NCBI GenBank assembly: GCA_013368375.1
Contig: JAACJP010000035.1
Location: 186,001-250,000, forward strand
DNA from: Tricholomella constricta
Lineage: Eukaryota; Basidiomycota; Agaricomycetes; Agaricales; Lyophyllaceae
Direction: 5' to 3'
Length of the DNA: 64,000 nucleotides
In this document: in pieces, positions 23,017 through 34,330 of the stretch
Layout: each line of letters opens with the position of its first letter
How positions within the stretch are numbered: position 1 is the first letter of the stretch
Notes under the pieces: generated by a model
Seen by the model: the letters and a program-made list of their open reading frames with translations, nothing else
Databases searched by the model: none
What the model was told of the DNA's origin: nothing
Program-made: the position numbers and the translations under genes

Positions 23017-23346
23017 TGTTGCGTTTTTTGTATCTGCACGGCGTGCAGGGTATTGGTGTTTTATCAGTTAACTTGTTCATCGTTATGATGAAGTCCAAGA
23101 GACGCGCGTTGTCCACAGTTAGGAAACCGTTCCCTCTTCCATCCCACCTCGGCCTACACACCTTACTACCTGATCTAATTTGCGTAGGAATTTAAGAGAT
23201 GGAGGCCTGAATGAATCGACGAATTCGAGAAACAGCAAAGCAACAAACAACGGGAAAAATAGGTATCAGTACAAGTTATAGACACTCTGGTCAGGAAGCC
23301 CTCAACGACTCATAATCTTGGTGGGCCCACGGACCCCCTTCGCACT
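23017..23346. other. Intergenic between convergent genes
   Basis: 330 bp between the stop codons of the CoA-transferase (plus) and the lactonase (minus). Must contain both 3' ends. No further gene seen. Confidence 0.5.
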
Positions 23347-24511
23347 TCATTTCCACAGGAACCCCGTCGGCGCCTCAATGTTAGGATTCTCCGCCACGAC
23401 CTTCAGGTCCCTCCCTCCATCAATCCTCTCAAAAACCTTGACACCCCCTCCGTTCGCGCCTCCAGCAACCAACCATCTGTCATCTGGGCCCCCAAACAGC
23501 ATCCCGCGCAAGTGCTTGAGGCCCGACCTGACCTCCGCCACGAGTTCCAGCGTCTCCGGGCCAGCGATGGCGAAGATCGAGATGATGTCGCCTTCGGGCG
23601 AGGGGTCGTTGCGGTTCGAGAGGTAGAGATATGGAATGGGGTACGTGGCGTTTGGCTTTGGGATGAGAATCTCGGCTGCGAGCATGTCGTTTGGCTGTGC
23701 GGGTGGCTTGGACATCGTAGGCTTGGAGTTGATGAACTTGGGGAGGGAGGAAAGAGGTGGGAAGCGGTGCTTCGCCAGTACGCTGGTTAGCTCTAGGATG
23801 GTGTATAGGTAGCCGTCTACAGGTGGTATTAGCCTTAGTCGAAGGCGGACGTTTTGTAAACGTACCGTGGAAGGCGACGTGACGAGGTCCTCCACCCAAC
23901 GCGTACTGAACGTGGCCTCGATGGCGCAATGACCCGTCTTCGCCAATCGTGAACCTTTGAACCATATCAGCGCCCAAGTCTGGGACCAGAAGCTCGTCGT
24001 GTTCTTCGAGGATAATGACTTGATGAGGATGCGATCCCTCCTGCCTGGAAGTGTTCGGGCCGGTGCCCTTCAGCTGAATCGTGGTGGGCGATGACGCGAG
24101 AAGATAGGGCGCGTTCGGTGAGATAGGGAGCCAGGACACAACACCAGCCGAATACTGCAGAGCCATTGGTGTTATGCACACTGTAGAATTCGAAACAGAG
24201 AATCCACATACGTTGGCCACATATAACTGGTCCTTCGTTGCAAGCAGCGAACAAGGATCGGCGCCCCCGCTAGATGCTTCAGCTACGACCTTCCCCTTCC
24301 CCTCGTCGTCGAATTTCAGCGCAAAAACCTTGCCATCTGTTTGCTCGAGCCCAGTAAAGATGAGAGATTTATCCCCAGGGTAAAAAGTGATCCACGATGG
24401 GTGGTGTCCAATCGTGATGGATGAGGCTACGGTTATACTTGAGGATTCAGGATCGAACGCAAGGGTAGAGACCTCATTAGCGTAAGACGACGTGAAGATA
24501 AGTTGGACCAT
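23347..24511 (-). CDS. Lactonase, 6-phosphogluconolactonase propeller family
   Basis: Exons 24511-24212, 24154-23866 and 23816-23347 give 352 residues. The ATG starts MVQLIFTSSYANEVSTL. The protein fits the seven-bladed beta-propeller lactonase family (Lactonase, 7-bladed; YbhE-like cycloisomerase 2): repeated blades such as HHPSWITFYPGDKSLIFTG, SHPHQVIILEEHDELLVPDLGAD, GGGPRHVAFH, PIPYLYLSNRNDPSPEGDII and LKHLRGMLFGGPDDRWLVAG. The H..P..S and GGGPRHVAFH motifs are typical. Fungal members act on 6-phosphogluconolactone or other sugar or muconate lactones; which one is unknown. No signal peptide, so probably cytosolic. Confidence 0.88.
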
Positions 24512-25461
24512 GGTGCGCTCCAAAGCCGTGATGATCGATTAACCGGCTTATAACAGGTTTGGAGCCCCGATGATTCGCCGTCCGCGCAACTACGATACCT
24601 GTCTGTAAAGGAACAGACGTTGGCGACGCCCACCATCCATAAAAAGCGCTTTCGTCGCTTTAGGGTCGCCGCAACGCGAAGGCTCTTACTATTGAGAAGC
24701 GTCGAAAACACGTCTTTTGCCCGAGGATTCGCCAAGGACACGTGACTCTCGACACACTTTAGTTGCTGCTGAGGTTTGAAGCAGAAAAACCAAAGGCATG
24801 GCGAGGGGAAGAGAGGATTGTCAGTCACATCACGGAGATTGAGGGTAGACAAAGCCGGTCGTACCTGGCAGATAATGCACTTCCGAGATTTCTCCTCGTC
24901 GTTCTTTGATTCCAATGGTATATATTGCAGAGAAACGGTTGCTTGAGCGTTGGTAGGCTTGTTATTACCGACGAGTGGATATTCAGAGACAGCAACAATC
25001 ACACCTTCTGCCCCCCGGCTATGATAACCACGAGGGTATCAAGGATCGATTTCACCGAGGAAACATGATAGGACAAAAAGACGTTCAAGAAGGCTTGTCG
25101 AGGCCATTTAGAATAATCTGTAGCTTGCACTTCGCGTGGCACCTAAAAGATGCCTGTAATGTTCGGAGGATTGACGAGAGCGATCTTACGAGGAAGTGAG
25201 AGGCGTTGTCGACCCTGCACACACACGTAGGTGGTCCGGCATAAATTGAGTGCGTAACGAAGGCGCTGCGGCGTATCTCTGCAACTGTTGTCCACGGATA
25301 AATGTGGCAAAAGCGCCATAATTCGTATTCATGAGCTAAGAAGCGGACATTTGTGAGCACGCCTAGATAAAACCAAGAGACTTAGCGGAGTATCAAAAAA
25401 ATCACAGCTGGTCCGAACCTTTAAAAGGGACGTGATGCAATGTCTCCCCGCAGTCGTCCAT
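24512..25461. other. Intergenic, possible unresolved small gene on minus strand
   Basis: On the minus strand, about 25010-24870 is open for over 45 codons (VIVAVSEYPLVGNN, then KSRKCIICQ) and ends at a good donor GTACGA. A second coding-like piece with QLKCVESHVSLANPRAK follows. No complete frame with a start could be joined, so no gene is called. The promoter of the lactonase (ATG at 24511) must also be here. Confidence 0.3.
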
Positions 25462-26718
25462 TCACCACCATACGACGCCTTTCATCAGCCGTCTCCCAGT
25501 GCGCACGACCTTGGCACTTTTGACGTCCCCATGTTCTGAGAACTGTGCCCCGACATCGACGACGCCACTAGGATGCAGGATCCGGACCATATCCTTCTTC
25601 TCGCCGTTGGCGCGGGACTTCTGGATAACTTCCCATACCAATGTGTTTTCAATGTTCGATGCAACCCCGGCGCACAAGCCGACGGTCATTGGGACAGCCC
25701 TATGTAGTATCCCCATCGAGAGCGCGTGCATCACGATGTCCACACCGTGTGCGCGACCTTCGGCGCTGTTGGGCTCTCCGAGGATGGTAATTTTGGGCTG
25801 AGCTTGTGCAGACGGATCTAGTCCCATCTTGGCCGCTGCTGCCTGTCTAATACGCTCCAAGGTCTCGCCGACGGCTGGTGAATTCCCTTGGATATACTCG
25901 GCGATGGGGAGGAACTCTGCGAGGTCGGAGCGACTGACGAAGACGGTGGGATTAGTAGCATCCACGCACGAGCATCTGACGACCCTTTCGTCGCCACCCT
26001 GCGATGGCAGGATTGTCAGATGATCGAGCGGCGACCCAGTTGGAAGAAGTTTGCCCGTTCGAGCTCCAGCTGGGTTGACGAACTCGAGCACGATGGTCGA
26101 CGCTTTTCCAGGAACGCCTGCGATGGTGGTTTCGGGGTTTTCGAGTAACGGAGTGGGCGGGTCGGCGGCCGAGATGGGGAATGTGGTGTCAATAATTTTC
26201 TGGGTGTTGGTGTTGAAGGACCGGACGGTGGCATGTGTCCCAGGTGAGCGAGGGGTGCAGATGCCTTCATCGACAGCGAAGGTGCCAATCACGCTGGAAA
26301 GGTTTCCGCAATTCCCCGAGTAGTCAATACTGGTGTCGCGGATGCCGACCTGGACAAAGGTATATTCAACGTCGATTCCCTGTTCCTTTTGTGAGGGCGA
26401 AGGCGACCCCACGACACAGATTTTTGACAGGCTGGACACTCCTCCTCCCATGCCGTTCAATTGTCTTGCATGTTCTGGGTCAGGGGAGCCCATGATGCCC
26501 AGAAAAATTCGATCCCATTGTGAACGGTCGACTGGAAGGGACGAGCGGTTCAAAAAGATTCCCTTGGACGTTCCCCCGCGTAGGAATGATGCTGGGAGTG
26601 GGTTTGGCGTCTCGTGTGACGTTGACATGAGCCTACGAGCTGAGACCGAGACTTGCAGACGACAGATCTTTGCGCTGGGAGACCCTGAGATTAACCTTAG
26701 TGCTCCCAGTACGGTCAT
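25462..26718 (-). CDS. PrpF-family isomerase, probably mitochondrial
   Basis: Uninterrupted frame; starting at the ATG at 26718 it codes 418 residues. This start is preferred because it gives a basic amphipathic N-terminus (MTVLGALRLISG... VSARRLMSTS) typical of a mitochondrial presequence; the frame is open further to 26847. PrpF family (2-methylaconitate cis-trans isomerase) hallmarks: PASFLRGGTSKGIFL near the N-terminus, the DYSGNCGNLSSVIG cysteine motif, LPTG.PLDHL and GRAHGVDIVMHALSMGILHRAVPMT. In bacteria PrpF acts with AcnD in the 2-methylcitrate cycle for propionate. Fungal relatives occur in secondary metabolism as well, so the substrate is open. Confidence 0.88.
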   Translation of the reverse strand: MTVLGALRLISGSPSAKICRLQVSVSARRLMSTSHETPNPLPASFLRGGTSKGIFLNRSSLPVDRSQWDRIFLGIMGSPDPEHARQLNGMGGGVSSLSKICVVGSPSPSQKEQGIDVEYTFVQVGIRDTSIDYSGNCGNLSSVIGTFAVDEGICTPRSPGTHATVRSFNTNTQKIIDTTFPISAADPPTPLLENPETTIAGVPGKASTIVLEFVNPAGARTGKLLPTGSPLDHLTILPSQGGDERVVRCSCVDATNPTVFVSRSDLAEFLPIAEYIQGNSPAVGETLERIRQAAAAKMGLDPSAQAQPKITILGEPNSAEGRAHGVDIVMHALSMGILHRAVPMTVGLCAGVASNIENTLVWEVIQKSRANGEKKDMVRILHPSGVVDVGAQFSEHGDVKSAKVVRTGRRLMKGVVWW

Positions 26719-27317
26719 AGCTCCTTCAGTGTTTATAAGATAGAATAGACCTGGGTGTACAGCATAAGATCCACAGGAGTGCCTCGGAGGAATTGGTGCC
26801 GATCTTTTTTCACACCATAGACCACGTGGATCCGTTGATCCCATCAAATCAAATTGTACCTAGAACGCCTGCATTTGTGCGTTTCCAAGTCACAGGCCTC
26901 CCTCCCAGATACCCCAGTGAGGATCGCTGTCTCTCTCCGGCTGCTGACTCTAGGCTTTTGAGGTATAATCAGTCTCGTTCGCAACACGTAAATCATTCAT
27001 GCCCGCAAGCCTTCAACGTATGACAGTTCTCATCAGATCTTTCCTAAAATAGGTGCATCTTGTAGTGCGTCAACAAGGTTCTGGTGTGACCCAGCGCCAG
27101 AGGTCTCCTTCGATTCCCGCTGTTTGGAGGGGCTGACAGTCAATTTATCTTGGTCATAACTTGAACGCCACTCTTTTCGTTCAAGTAGTAGAGGAGGTTC
27201 ATCTCACGAAAGCCGGTTGTAAGTATATAGATTGGCCTCAGTCGGTGAGCCATGCAGTCCCAAAGGGAAGCCGAGAGCTGATTCTATCATTATAGGTCTC
27301 GTACTGAATCTAAGAAT
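26719..27317. other. Intergenic between divergent genes
   Basis: About 600 bp between the PrpF-like gene (minus) and the membrane protein at 27318 (plus); carries both promoters. An acceptor-like TTATAG at about 27290-27295 leaves open an upstream exon for the downstream gene. Confidence 0.4.
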
Positions 27318-27970
27318 ATGTCCAGCCTGAATCCTCTTCCGTCGTCGTCCTCGAGCAGCCATCCGTCGCCAACTGGTCAAACCGCCCCGCAAAATGAATC
27401 ACAGATCAGCATCATTGGGATAGTTCTGGGCGTGATTGGGGCCCTACTTGTAGCCGGAGTTATATTCGCGACGTTGCGGATGAAGCGTCGACGGTCTTTG
27501 AACAATGCAGATGGCTCAGAGGAGTCCTTCGTGTCGCCCAAACAGGGGAGAAGGGTCGATAGATCTCATCCAGCGGCCCTCATTACGCCATTTGGCTGGC
27601 CAGGTGGCGAAACCCCACGCTTCAGTGCGTCCTTGCCGAGCTTGCTTCTTCTATGGACATACATTCTGACCTACCTTGTGTAGATCACACTCCTGGCTCT
27701 GACATGCGTATCGCGGTACGGCGGGCTGATGGAGCATGGGATTTTGCTGACCCACGGGCACCTTTCACGCCGTCAGGCGTCTCGGAGATCGACGTCCTTC
27801 CATCGCCTTCGTCCTCCACAGGCAAGCTTCTCCCACGGGTTCGCACGAAGGAACAGGAGTCCAAAGCTTCGCGCTATGGATATGACCGCGAATACGACGT
27901 CGAAATACACCCTCCACCACCCGCATATGGATACGACTACGGCGGATACCTTCCACATGCAAAGAATTGA
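27318..27970 (+). CDS. Small single-pass membrane protein with Ser-rich N-terminus
   Basis: Exons 27318-27624 and 27684-27970 (59-nt intron, donor GTGCGT) give 197 residues. A short Ser/Pro-rich N-terminus is followed by one clear helix at about residues 31-53 (IIGIVLGVIGALLVAGVIFATL) and a basic stop-transfer RMKRRR. The remainder is a polar cytoplasmic tail rich in Ser, Pro and Tyr, ending PPPPAYGYDYGGYLPHAKN. This layout resembles the C-terminal half of fungal mid2-like or Ser-rich surface proteins, in which a secreted N-terminal domain comes from upstream exons. Such exons may have been missed. No family is assigned. Confidence 0.65.
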
Positions 27971-29726
27971 TCCTGCTGTCATTCCGATGCAGGAATGCTC
28001 CTTTGCGTTACTGTTACCCCACCTGACTTATATCGTATCTTCGTCGATGCATCACGCGCCTTACCCTTCTTCACGCTAGTTTTCTTTTGGGATCCTGATT
28101 TACGAACACCTTCACGTAACGTCATTGCATTTATCTATCGGACATAAACATTCACGGCAGACACGCCTCGTCCCCTATTTTCTTTGGTCTAGCCTTCTAT
28201 AGCACTGGGTAATGCGACTCTGCTTTGCAATCGGACACACATTGGTTGCGCTTGAAGTGTGCTTCACCGTATAACATATCACCGCGGGTTCTTTGGCTTA
28301 CTTCGCATCACCTGCAATCGCGAAAGCAGTGCCTAAGGACATGAAAGACCATCTGGAACCATGACAGCGAGGCTGCACATGATGATGAGACGCTCCTTCG
28401 TTTCCTCTGGGCATGAAGGTTCGGTACCTTTGGGAGCCTACATACCGTGTATTGAACATACCTCATTGAAGAGTTATTATAGTCCGAAATCATCCCGGCT
28501 GGTCGACCTTCTGCTGCTGACTGCGCGCTCTTGTCATTGTACCGCCTCCAGTAGACAATCCCAAACGTTCTGTCAGAGGCGGATCGATGGAGATGCGCGA
28601 GACTGGGCAAATTTATCCGAGCTCGCAGTCACCTGCACACTTGATTGACTTCACTCATTGAAGCCTGTATCGCAAGCCAAAGTACCTCGCGGCACATCGT
28701 ACGTCCACGCAGACAACTCTGGAGATATATATCTCAGCCAGATGCAATAGAGCGAGCACCTGAGATCCAAGACGCAAAAACTACGAGGCTTATTCATTCA
28801 GTAAGTCCGGCATAAGTCAAGGTCGACCCAGAGTTGACTTACGAGATACACAAGAGGATTTCCAGTTGCCAAGCGCATTCATAATTGGATGGACTTTAGA
28901 CCACCATGTGCGTTTCGGGAACTTTCAATGGGAAAATTCGGACCCATTGCACGTTGGCTTCCTTGAAAGGCACACGCGACAGGTGGGCGACATGAGGGCT
29001 TTTGTGAGCGTATTTGTCCATTTACTCTCACAAGGGCCTATGAAAATTAAGAAGCGCCCTAGGAATTCAGTTTATTATTGCTATTATTGCGAATGAGACA
29101 TTGAAGTGAGGTGCTGTCCGGCCGGGCTCTCTGACCTGACGATGTTCAAGGCGGGTGACCGAGCGTTGAAGAACTCAGGTACGTACTTGATATGATGTTC
29201 ACGGGACCAACCAAAGCTTTTGTCAAATAGACATCAATATGTTCTATTTTTGTCGCAACTCGATCGCCTTGCCGCGATAGATCGTTACGAAATGGCCAAG
29301 AGCCTGTACACCTCTCACACTAAATCAGTTGCCATAGGACACCCAAACGTCACCAACGTTAAACGCCCTACTGTAGTTCCTAGAGGCTGCAGCATCCAAA
29401 GTCTGAATTACGCCACGATTTTCGACGAAATATGGACCATGAGATACCATGGATGCCAAGGGCAATTATCTATGAGGTACGAGCTCTTCGAAGGCACTCT
29501 CTTCCGAAATCACCCCGAATGCACTTTCGTCTCAAGTACCAAGCCAGGCCAGGAAGAAAGCTAGACAAGGCGGCAAAATTGTATTGAAGTTGGGCGGACA
29601 GTTTTCGGTCTTTGATATCGACTGACCTTCTGACTGCCAGCAGGTTACGCACTGGATTACCTCTATCCGCGGATAGGATGACTTCTTAGAAAGTGGTCAT
29701 CGTCGTATGCCCATCTCCAACGACCA
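27971..29726. other. Gene-poor intergenic region
   Basis: Short frames at 28308-28648 and 29220-29564 overlap on both strands without motifs or splice support. Likely contains upstream regulatory DNA of the cellobiohydrolase at 29838. No gene called. Confidence 0.5.
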
Positions 29727-29760
29727 TGCCGGATATTTTCCGTCCTTTTTGGTATAAAAG
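29727..29760 (+). promoter_or_regulatory. Core promoter of first cellobiohydrolase
   Basis: An 11-bp string TGCCGGATATT (29727-29737) is followed 15 bp later by a TATA box TATAAAA (29753-29759), about 78 bp before the ATG. The same 11-bp string with nearly the same spacing to a TATA box stands before the second cellobiohydrolase (34239-34270). Confidence 0.6.
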
Positions 29761-29837
29761 GTCAACGTCGTGCGCTCAAAATCTTCAGTCAATCCAACGA
29801 CCTCGCTGTAACGGCATCGCCCCAACAGATCTCCATT

Positions 29838-31494
29838 ATGTTCCCTAAATTCGCCCTCCTCTCTCTTTCTTACCTCGCCGTCGCCTACGCCCAACAGGCA
29901 GGCACGAGCACAGCAGAAAATCACCCCCAGATGTCTTGGCAGAAGTGCACAACTGGCGGTGGTTGCACCCAGACTTCCGGCTCCGTCGTGCTCGATTCCA
30001 ACTGGCGTTGGGTCCACAACGTCGGCGGGTACACCAACTGCTACACCGGTAACGCCTGGGACACCACGCTGTGCCCGGATAACAAGTCCTGCGCTACCAA
30101 CTGTGCTTTGGATGGTGCTGACTACGGTGGCACTTACGGTATCAGCACCAGCGGCAACGCGCTTACCCTGAAATTCGTGACGCAGTCCGCCCAGAAGAAC
30201 ATCGGTTCCCGTGTCTACCTCATGGCCAGCGACTCGCAATACCAGATGTTCAAGCTCCTGAACCAGGAATTCACCTTCGACGTCGACGTCTCCAACCTTC
30301 CTTGCGGTCTCAATGGCGCTCTCTACTTCTCCGAGATGGAAGCTGACGGTGGTATGTCCAAGTACCCCACCAACAAGGCCGGTGCCAAATACGGAACCGG
30401 CTACTGCGACTCGCAGTGCCCCAGGGATATCAAGTTCATCGCCGGAGAGGTGCGCTGTCCGTTTATTATCGAACTCATTTGAGACTCACACTTCCACTAT
30501 TACAGGGAAACGCTGAGGGCTGGACAGCTTCGCCCAACGACGTCAATGCCGGCACTGGCAACCACGGCGCCTGCTGTAACGAGATGGATATCTGGGAAGC
30601 CAACTCCATCTCTGCCGCTTACACTCCCCATCCCTGCACGCAGACAGGTCTTGTGCCCTGCACTGGCACTGCTTGCGGAGGCAAAGACAACAGATATGGC
30701 TCCATCTGCGACCCCGACGGTTGCGACTTCAACTCCTACCGCATGGGAGACACTTCCTTCTACGGCAAGGGCCTCACCGTCGACACTTCCTCAAAATTCA
30801 CCGTCGTCACCCAGTTCATCACCGACTCCGGTACCTCTTCCGGCACGCTCAAGGAGATCCGCCGCTTGTACGTCCAGAACGGCAGGGTTATCCAAAACTC
30901 CAAGGTCAACGTGCCTGGAATGTCTGCCTACGACTCCATCACCACCGGTTTCTGCAACGCCGCCAAGACCGCCTTTGAGGACAGGGACAGCTTCGGCGAG
31001 AAGGGCGGTATGGCGAACATGAGCAAGGCCGCTGGCAACGGCATGGTCTTGGTCATGAGTATCTGGGACGACCACACAGCCAACATGCTCTGGCTCGACA
31101 GCAGCTACCCCACCACCGCTGACCCCAGCAAGCCTGGTATCAAGCGTGGAACGTGCCCCACCACCTCCGGTGTTCCTTCCGAAGTCGAACAGAACGCGGC
31201 CAACTCGTCCGTCACCTACTCTAACATCAGGTTCGGTGACATCGGCTCGACCTACACCGGTTCCGGCTCTGGCACTACCACCACCGGGGGCACCACCACG
31301 ACGAGCTCACCTCCCCCCAGCTCCACTCAAGTCAAGTACGGGCAATGGTGAGTTCGCATTCATGATCCCAACCGCTTCGAATTTGATGTTCATCTTACTT
31401 TTTCAGTGGTGGTATCGGCTGGACTGGCCCCACTGTCTGCGCCAGTGGATCCACCTGCCAGGTTCAGAACCCCTACTACAGTCAGTGCCTTTAA
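29838..31494 (+). CDS. GH7 cellobiohydrolase with C-terminal CBM1, copy 1
   Basis: Exons 29838-30449, 30506-31347 and 31407-31494 give 513 residues. A signal peptide of about 18 residues ends AVAYA before QQAGTS. The GH7 catalytic domain follows, with many paired cysteines and the catalytic motif [12 protein letters not shown]230 (nucleophile), D232 and E235 (acid/base) by family knowledge. A Thr/Ser/Gly/Pro linker ([19 protein letters not shown]) leads to a canonical CBM1 ([15 protein letters not shown]... NPYYSQCL), split from the catalytic domain by the last intron. The enzyme is secreted and releases cellobiose from the reducing ends of crystalline cellulose chains. It is one of a tandem pair. 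Confidence 0.97.
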
Positions 31495-34238
31495 AGTCCT
31501 TAGGATAGTATTTCTTGATCGTTTCCCTGGCGCCGGCTTGCATCCATATATTTTATCTTTTATGGCACACGCACGCTTCCCCTCGATAGATACGTTTATG
31601 TTTTGCTTGTACGGGCCAAAGATACTATCAATGCCAATAAAGGATTTCTCTTCGCGCCATAGCAGTTTTTTGAAAGTTAGGGGCAAAGGGAATGCCCGGA
31701 CCGGAGGTCCCTTCTGTTTGCATCGACGACTTGCGATAAACAAGTTGCATATTTCAACGTTTTCAACCTCGATCCAATGATTCCTTCACAACACTTCGTC
31801 TAATTTACACTTGATTCGTCAATGGGAGCCTCCTTGCGGCTTTCGATCCTAACAACGTACCAATCTTCCGCTGGACAGCTTCCGACGTCATGGTTCGGGA
31901 TCCCGTTGAGTAGACCGGCGCAAGGTCGATTCAAATTGAATTGATCCTGCTCGAGGAACTTCTGACGCCCTCGCCCTGGAATCCTCGAGGACGTTTATTG
32001 CTTTGGAGATACTTCTTGTCGTCTGATGACCTGTAACTTGATTCCCATCGACATCTTCTCCGGGGCCCTGAATGGTGTCAATTATCACTCGCTGCGCCTC
32101 ATGACCTCACTCGTGCTCCACCTTTCGTAAATCTCATAAGATTTCTTCACATCTCAATTGCTGAATCGCAGACCGAGGCCAGGTAGGCCGCTCTCGGCTT
32201 CTGCTCCGCGATTGTGCTGCCTCGCTCAACTTGCCGGAAAGGACACCTCGTCTTGCGTTGTTCGCCACGAAATACTCTACCTGCAACAACTATACTGTTC
32301 TCACCTCTCAATCATGAGACGATCATCGTACAAGCCTTCATTTGATGTCGAATCTTTCAAATCGAATCTCCTCGTGAATATTTAAAATAAAAGCACGATC
32401 GAGATCGAGGTCGACATGTTTGTTTATTTCGCGCCTTCCTCGAACTACGTGAGACTCACACTATTTATAGCCCCCCCAGTGTGGTGACTGGATCTTCAAA
32501 AATTATTTTTGGCACCGTCAAATGTCACTTTCGGAGACATTTGTGTGTGGTATGAACATATGACCGTGTAGCTCCGTGCCCTGGACCGAAGCCCTTCCAA
32601 CTTCCTCGACAACCCGACGCTTTAGACAACTTGCGAGATCTACAAGCTACCGAATTCAAAAGGCTCGTTTGTGGCGTTCTATTTGACGCCTCGTTCTCGA
32701 GCTCTCTTATGGACTTATAAATAGTGGCGGAGACTTAATAGGGCAACCTGTTCATTTATCGTTCAAGCAAGTCGACTTCACCGTCCAGTTCCGTCTCAGT
32801 ATTCTGAGGAGCTCATCTTTTTAGAGATTGCATGGTATGGTATTTCTGAAAGCTGTTACCAAGCTGTTACATCAGCTTGCGCAACAAGTGAGGCGGTCAA
32901 AGGGAGTCGACTACGCCTTCAGCCGACCAACCGATGAATTTGACGACCACCTGATCACAGTTTGCCACCTGCCACACTTTACATTGTATTGAACTCAATT
33001 GAAGGAACTTCTCAGATCAGTCATTCGAAGCTTCTTCCCACAAATTAGCGACGATGGAAAATAGTCGCTTGAAATATCGGGATGTCCTCAGGCCAAGGCG
33101 TTACACACCAGTGTCAGAATCAGGTTTCATGATTGAGTAGGCTTCGTGTTGCCCCCTGTTCCTTTGCATGGGCCCGCCGCATATGGATACATAATAAGTC
33201 GCGGGGTTAAGACGCAACAGCAGTGGGTCACCTGCCGCATTGACATGAGGCAACCTTTCAAAGTTCAGGCAACAAATGGACCCTTATGATTAAAGGAAGC
33301 CACTTTGTTCTCCATATGTAATGAGATGGAACGCAACTTTCGCCCTCAAATGGTTGATGAACGGTTAATCAAATGACAATCCCAGGAATCCACAGGGACG
33401 GCAGAGAGTCGATGCTTTTGTCTCGTGAGCCAGCCTCACTGGACATAGTAGATCCTAAAGCTGCGCGCGAAATCCTTTTTGACCGTTGAGACAATGTCGG
33501 GAAAAAGTCTACAAGTGCTCGTCCGATTATAAACTTGCTCTGCGGCGCCCGGTCCCTGCTCAGCAGGACCGGATGGGCAATTGAGCAGATCATCCACGGA
33601 AACGGGATGGCAGGGGAGAAACTTCCAATAGAGTAAAATTGTCAGCATGGATGATAAGGTCGATATATTATGCGAGGCGGCGAGTGAACAGAGCTGGCAC
33701 TGACGGTTAATTGCGGTCCGGGAAGGTTTTATTAAACATTGACAAGCACAAAGGTAAAACGCAAATCATTTTCTTTTTGAGATATTATTCCTTCTCGCTC
33801 TTTACTGGCGCCTGCTTGGCTTTTTTCCCCATATAAGGCTATCTAGGGCTATATCCAGATGCAGGATTGCAGTAAATCTAAATTTCAACTCGTTCCTGTC
33901 GATGTCTCGTTTTATTTGTCGTACTTTCGACATCTTCTTCATGTCGACAGGACCCAAAAGTCAACCGAAATACTGCCGTAGTCGCTCTTCACAGCTCCTA
34001 TCGATGAAAGTCGGAGACAATTCCAATCTGGACGTAGATATAGGCTGCTTCTGGCGGGAACTTTTCGGTCAGATCGAACATCAACGGACCGGTCGTCTGA
34101 CTCTCTGAGACCAACGACCTTCATGCTTTATCGTTGATCCCAGAACACTTGGTATTAGCGCTACAGACGTCCTTTGTCCTTGGCGTACCTGGTGCGGTTC
34201 GAAATTACACTTGTTGCTTGTCTGCAGAGGCAAATCGC
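31495..34238. other. Intergenic between the two cellobiohydrolases
   Basis: About 2.7 kb with no supported gene. Open frames at 32158-32385, 33369-33648 and 33902-34108 are short, unspliced and motif-free. The left part must hold the 3' end of copy 1, and the right part regulatory DNA of copy 2. No transposon ends were recognised. Confidence 0.5.
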
Positions 34239-34270
34239 TGCCGGATATTATTCTTTCACCACATATAAGA
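34239..34270 (+). promoter_or_regulatory. Core promoter of second cellobiohydrolase
   Basis: TGCCGGATATT (34239-34249) followed 14 bp later by TATAAGA (34264-34270), about 60 bp before the ATG at 34331. Matches the layout at 29727-29760. Confidence 0.6.
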
Positions 34271-34330
34271 GGGCTTTCGTCTCTCAGAATTGCTTCAGCT
34301 TCGCCACCCAACACAGGCCCAACTTTTACT

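Noticed and set aside
24433..25002. 190-codon minus-strand frame overlapping the lactonase start
   Set aside because: It runs in a shifted frame over the lactonase promoter and start; only part of it looks coding and it could not be built into a gene.
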